Source: Tethya wilhelma (lineage: Eukaryota > Porifera > Demospongiae > Tethyida > Tethyidae). From it: a stretch of DNA of 64,000 bases. The notes below the pieces were generated by a model, which was not told where the DNA came from, did no database searches, and worked only from the letters and a program-made list of their open reading frames with translations. Within the stretch, counting starts at the first letter, position 1. Every line of letters starts with the position of its first letter. Below, piece by piece: positions 59,343 through 64,000 of this stretch. Where the stretch lies: contig CAXIPT010000002.1 in assembly GCA_964030475.1 (NCBI GenBank), forward strand, positions 3,498,660 to 3,562,659, read 5' to 3'. The position numbers were made by a program, and so were the translations under genes.

Positions 59343-60349
59343 TTAATGTTGGCACTCATCTTGATGAAGAATGTGTTTGCAGGATGAGCAAAAATTATTT
59401 CCAGAGTCTGTTGAAAAGCTCTCTGTCGACGAAGTTTCACCAGTTTGTACATCTTCAACACCAGAATCAATATTGGACATGGAGCTGCTTAAATCAAAAC
59501 TGACACGAGAAGTCCTGCGTTTCAATCTTCGAGGTATGCTTGGTTCGAATCCGTTATCACAGTTTCTGACATCTCCACATTCAAATTGGTCATTTTCACC
59601 AACATCCTCACAACGTCCATCTTCAAATGACTCATACTTGTTTGTAAGCGTTAACTCTTGGTTGAAATTCTCGGAGAAAGAGGGATTGAGAGATGCATCT
59701 CCAATATCTGTGTCAGATTCTGATTCTTCGATTTCAGGAACAGTATTCTTAATCCCACGACCATCACCAATATCGGGATTCTCTGCAACCAAAGTCTCAT
59801 TTTCCGGAGCTGAATCATTGTAACTTTCATCTGAATAATTTGGGTTTTCAAGAACAAGATCTTTGTCAACATCATGATTTTGGATGTCACAGTTTTCTTC
59901 TAGTTCTGTCTGTGAATGAAATGATATAGAGACAGTGATGGTTGTTCCATTAGGCACGTTTGGCGTGGCCGAGGTATCAGATGACTGACTTGGAGACTCA
60001 GAGGCTCTGCGATCATCTTGTGATGGAGTTGCTCCAGTTATTTTCTGCAAAAATTAATGAAATGTCATATTACGTACAAACAATTGGCCTGCATGTATCC
60101 AGTAACACATTTTATACCACACAAGCCCCTGATTTAGAAGACCTTTAAAATTTATAATTTAGATGCTCCTATATTAATAATATTATTATGTACCTTATAG
60201 TTTGTGATGATTGTTTGAAGCTCTGAGATTTTCTTCTGAAGTGTTTCTGTTGTCTCCAGTGTATCCAGCCTTTGTCTTCCTCTAGTGAGAGCTTCGTCAT
60301 GAGCACTGAAAACATGAACACCATTGGGGTCTCTGTACAACATCACCAT
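59343..60349 (-). CDS. GABA-B-like receptor C-terminal coiled coil and tail (upstream paralogue)
   Basis: Minus-strand exons 60194-60349 and 59343-60044 join in phase 0. The first begins MVMLYRDPNGVHVFSAHDEA and runs into a heptad-like stretch, RLDTLETTETLQKKISEL, in the position of the GABA-B coiled coil that follows the VPK of helix seven. The second is a 233-residue acidic, Ser-rich cytoplasmic tail with RRLKRRTSRVSFD, a basophilic kinase-type site, ending CSSCKHILHQDECQH. It lies about 290 bases upstream of the gene 2 start in the same direction, so it ends the preceding receptor gene. That could be gene 1 or a third paralogue; its helices are not on this contig. Confidence 0.7.
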
Positions 60350-60354
60350 CTGTG

Positions 60355-60424
60355 TGTGTGTGGGTGTGGGTGTGTGTGTGTGTGTGTGTGGGTGTGGGTG
60401 TGGGTGTGGGTGTGGGTGTGTGCN

Positions 60425-60502
<78 letters not shown>
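60355..60502. repeat. (GT)n / N / (CA)n contig junction
   Basis: A GT/GGGTGT tract ends at the N at 60424 and a CA tract follows. Joining two microsatellite ends makes an artificial inverted repeat. Open frames translated through it are meaningless. Confidence 0.92.
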
Positions 60503-60504
<2 letters not shown>

Positions 60505-60609
60505 TTTATTAATTCTACTTTAATTGACCAATTAATGTGTGTCAGATGTTATTAAGTACACTGCATGCCTACACAATTATGACTTTAAATTTCTAATTGC
60601 ATTATACAG

Positions 60610-63190
60610 CCTATGAAACGTCTTAAGGCACTCTTTTCTCAATCAAATATTCAATTTGTGGAGAAATCTCTCAAGACTACACTGGAAGACATCAATACTT
60701 TGGAGGGGGACATATTTGTAAGTATTAACTTTCAAAGTAATCTGAGCATAATAGATTATTGTGGTCGTGCTGCATGTGAGAAAGTTCTGAGCTCTCCAAT
60801 TTGATCTTTTTGAACCCAAAGGATGATAACCTTGTCCTTGTCTAGTTATTTGGCATTGCCTTTGGTTCAATAACATAAAGGTTGATGGTAATTGACCAGT
60901 AATCCTCTTCAAGTTGACTTATTGAATTTGAGACAGATTATGTATCTTATAATTTTTTTCGCTCACAAACACAATTTTTAGGATCCTGATTCAAGGATAT
61001 TCGTCATAGCAACATCATCCAAGTTGGCAAGACAACTCATTTGCAAGGTATGTACAAATTTACATTCTATTTGGATTTTTTTAGTCTGACCAACATACCT
61101 ATACTATGATCCTATGAGTGGTTTGGCTTTTGCCAATTTACCAGCCACTTATAGCTGGCATTGGGAGGGTTCCTGTAGGTTTGGGATTGTTTGTAACTAA
61201 AGACTAAGATCATTTGAATTCTCACACACAGCTTATAATAGCATTCATTTCAAAACGTCAATCAGGTCCACAGCAATGTACAATTATTTCAAGCAACTTT
61301 ATCTCTCTATTTTCAGGCTCATGAACTTGGTATGAAGTATCCTAAACATCTGTTTCTCACATATGGGACATACGAGTATCAATGGTGGATCCCTCCTGAT
61401 GATGAAAGGGATTTTGATCATCGCTGTACGCCAGTAGACAGAGCTAGGGTACTCGAGTACTCTTTTGCCGCTCTTCACTTTAACTTTCTCGATGAAAGCA
61501 CCTCACTGTTTGAATCAAAATCGGTATAGATGATCTACATTAACTATATATTTTTTTAAACATGAGCTCAGATATTATTTTTAAGTACATAGTACTGGTG
61601 TATTATGTTGGGAGATTGTAAGTCAAACATAATTATAGATATATAATAATTATTTATATCCTTTCTTTTTAGGCTGGAAAAGTCTTTCTTGACCTCTACA
61701 AGAATCGGCTGGGCAAGACGCCGTTCCATTTCCAGTATTCCAACTATGCCTCTCACTGCCACGATGCCACGTGGGCCTTGGCTATTGCACTGAATGAGAC
61801 AATGCATGGTTAGTTTGTAGCCTCAGCTCTTGTGCTCTTTCTTCATAATATTTGCCAATTAAAGAGGAGCCTGCAAACAAAGCTATGGCGTATAGAGTCA
61901 ATTTGTTAATGCATGAAGTATTTCAATATTCAGTTCGTCCGTGTATAGATAGAGTATACTTATGTAGTATATTCTTTCAAGTTTTGTTACTCTTTTCTCT
62001 TGTGTGCAGAGTGTAACATTGACATGATCTTAGAAGAGTTTACTAGTAGTGGAAACGAAACAAATAAGGAGAAACTATTTTATTCTCCACTGAACAACAA
62101 CAACAACACAATCTTCAATAGACTGTTGATGAATAACCTCATCTCTACTGACTTTAAAGGAGTCACGGTAAATCTTAGTTAATTTTTTTTCAGTACTGTC
62201 GATTGGAAATATCTACACAGTCCATTAGGCACGCATGTAGATGTAGCTACAGCCTCGATCTTCCAAATTTGACAATGAACTTCATTTTTCTTGTTTTTTG
62301 TAGGGGCAAGTTAGCTTCGGTGGTAGTGGAGTCAGATCTGTGACTACATTGAGAGTATTGCAGTACCGATTTAGTTATGGTTATTATGGATCTAAGAAAG
62401 AAGACCCTGAGGATCAACTTCTCAAACTTACAAAAGTTGCAATTGTCAAGAACAACACTCTTGAGTACAACAATGACTGGAACTCTTCCACTATATGGCC
62501 TGGTAGGAAGATACATTACATTCACATAATAGTGTGTGTGTGTGTGTGTGCATGTGTGTGTGTGTGTGTGTGTGNTCGTCCGTGTATAGATAGAGTATAC
62601 TTATGTAGTATATTCTTTCAAGTTTTGTTACTCTTTTCTCTTGTGTGCAGAGTGTAACATTGACATGATCTTAGAAGAGTTTACTAGTAGTGGAAACGAA
62701 ACAAATAAGGAGAAACTATTTTATTCTCCACTGAACAACAACAACAACACAATCTTCAATAGACTGTTGATGAATAACCTCATCTCTACTGACTTTAAAG
62801 GAGTCACGGTAAATCTTAGTTAATTTTTTTTTCAGTACTGTCGATTGGAAATATCTACACAGTCCATTAGGCACGCATGTAGATGTAGCTGCAGCCTCGA
62901 TCTTCCAAATTTGACAATGAACTTCATTTTTCTTGTTTTTTGTATAGGGGCAAGTTAGCTTCGGTGGTAGTGGAGTCAGATCTGTGACTACATTGAGAGT
63001 ATTGCAGTACCGATTTAGTTATGGTTATTATGGATCTAAGAAAGAAGACCCTGAGGATCAACTTCTCAAACTTACAAAAGTTGCAATTGTCAAGAACAAC
63101 ACTCTTGAGTACAACAATGACTGGAACTCTTCCACTATATGGCCTGGTAGGAAGATACATTACATTTACACAATAGTGTGTGTGTGTGTG

Positions 63191-63232
<42 letters not shown>

Positions 63233-63864
63233 TGTGTGTGTGTGTGCAGTGAGTGTGTGTTAACCTTGTATATACCCATGCAGACCCCCTGGCAATAGCT
63301 TAATTCCTAGCTCTTCAAAAAACAAGGAGTGACAAAGGAGAGAGCCTACTGGGTACAAAGCAAATAAAAGTGCACTGCATGTGTGGGAGATCCCGCGTAA
63401 CTGGTTTATACTAACTGCTCTAATTTCAATTGACCTATAACCATTGTGTGTTTATACATAGTGTGCACACCTATAGGTGCATGCATTGACCTTAGTTTCT
63501 CCATAACTATTATTATAGGATCAGTTGTTCCTTACGATGGTGTCCCTTTTGAAGTCATTGCCACGGTAGCCACCCCAATCACTGTGATATTCAGCCTGGT
63601 GTCTGTAGTTGGCATCATCTTTGCCATTGTCTGTGTGACCTTCATCTTTATCTTCAGGAAGAGAAAGTAGGTGCTGATAACATGCTTGTATGCTTTTTTT
63701 TTTTGTCTATGATGATCGTATATCAATATTATTATAGGCTTATTCGTCTGAGTAGTCCTGGTTTGAATTATCTCATTATTACGGGGGCATCCTGTTTTTT
63801 CGTGAGCACCTTGTTCTACATAATGCCCACCACTGATCCAACAGTGAAGGTGGCCTTCTGCCTG
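60610..63864 (+). CDS. GABA-B-receptor-like class C GPCR (gene 2), middle exons, incomplete
   Basis: Exons: 60610-60717, 60982-61047 (both duplicate those on the inverted contig), 61317-61523, 61673-61808, 62010-62167, 62304-62502 (the last two repeated at 62651-62808 and 62948-63146), 63519-63666 and 63738-63864. Content: PKHLFLTYGTYEYQWWIPPD and NYASHCHDATWALAIALNET complete the flytrap domain. Helix 1 is FSLVSVVGIIFAIVCVTFIF and helix 2 is LNYLIITGASCFFVSTLFYI. The gene runs off the window before helix 3. Compared with gene 1, an extra intron splits the exon at 61523/61673. With its 5' exons at 57220-59055 this makes a near-complete extracellular domain. Confidence 0.8.
61937..62574 (+). 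repeat. Contig-end overlap, first copy (matches 62576-63213)
   Basis: It ends in (GT)n at the N at 62575. The next contig restarts at CGTCCGTGTATAGATAGAG, which is 61938 onward, with an offset of 641-644 and small indels (TTGTAGGGG versus TTGTATAGGGG). Confidence 0.92.
62576..63213 (+). repeat. Contig-end overlap, second copy
   Basis: It repeats receptor exons 62010-62167 and 62304-62502 at 62651-62808 and 62948-63146. It then passes a longer (GT)n run (63177-63246) into unique sequence with the first transmembrane exon. Confidence 0.92.
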
Positions 63865-64000
63865 GTAAGAATTGGCAATTTGATGTACTGATGCTTCATT
63901 AAAATTAATTATGAGCTCTCTACTGGAGTTACGTGTATAGGCATAACCTATTATGATCACTTTATACATGCTCCATGTTGCATTAAGGTGGGTTCACAAT

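Noticed and set aside
60272..60555. Open frames of His/Thr or Cys/Val repeats around 60.3-60.5 kb and at other CA/GT tracts
   Set aside because: They are translations of microsatellites, here crossing an N join.

Overview
The window is animal nuclear DNA and looks like a demosponge or another early-branching metazoan. Genes are dense and rich in introns with GT..AG splice sites, and most introns are under 1 kb. (GT)n, (CT)n and (CA)n microsatellites are abundant. The gene set is metazoan: LARP7, STK11IP, MED18, a PP2A B55 subunit, phosphomevalonate kinase, CSK and GABA-B-like class C receptors. Large lineage-type families of death-domain proteins and giant adhesion receptors are also present. 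The species assignment is inference from gene content, not from a search.

Layout, left to right. 1-431 is the 3' end of a death-domain gene that appears to end in a SOCS box. 1034-2703 is a SAXO/FAM154 axonemal microtubule protein. 3041-6279 is LARP7. 6760-7428 is the 3' end of an unidentified gene with many small exons. 7753-14355 is a large innate-immunity-style protein with three death-fold domains, a ROC-COR-like GTPase and a C-terminal death domain. 14356-16740 is a repeat-rich intergenic region that also holds a stray copy of the LARP7 last exon. 16741-28361 (minus strand) is a giant single-pass adhesion receptor with 21 tandem Ig-like repeats, cysteine-rich repeats and a transmembrane helix, and it contains a tandemly duplicated two-exon cassette. 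28891-46383 is an STK11IP (LKB1-interacting protein) gene. 46883-53836 is a GABA-B-like receptor. 56378 begins a CSK tyrosine kinase gene. 57220-63864 holds pieces of one or two further GABA-B-like receptor genes.

After 30 kb the window is a scaffold of short contigs joined by single N bases (30151, 35476, 37250, 39665, 50478, 57219, 60424, 62575). Most joins lie in or beside microsatellites. Several flanks are near-identical overlaps that were not merged (36.6-37.2 kb with 39.7-40.3 kb; 48.86-50.48 kb with 50.48-52.1 kb; 61.94-62.57 kb with 62.58-63.2 kb). One contig (57220-60423) is inverted relative to its neighbour. One contig (37251-39664) carries fragments of four unrelated genes inside STK11IP. 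Repeated exons in these places are therefore assembly artefacts, whereas the duplication at 17.5-19.85 kb has no N and may be real.

Several non-autonomous transposon families with TA target sites and terminal inverted repeats are visible within this one window. The strongest biological points are the death domain/SOCS-box and triple death domain/ROCO architectures lying close together, and the giant adhesin with its four-domain super-repeat and apparently mutually exclusive exon pairs.
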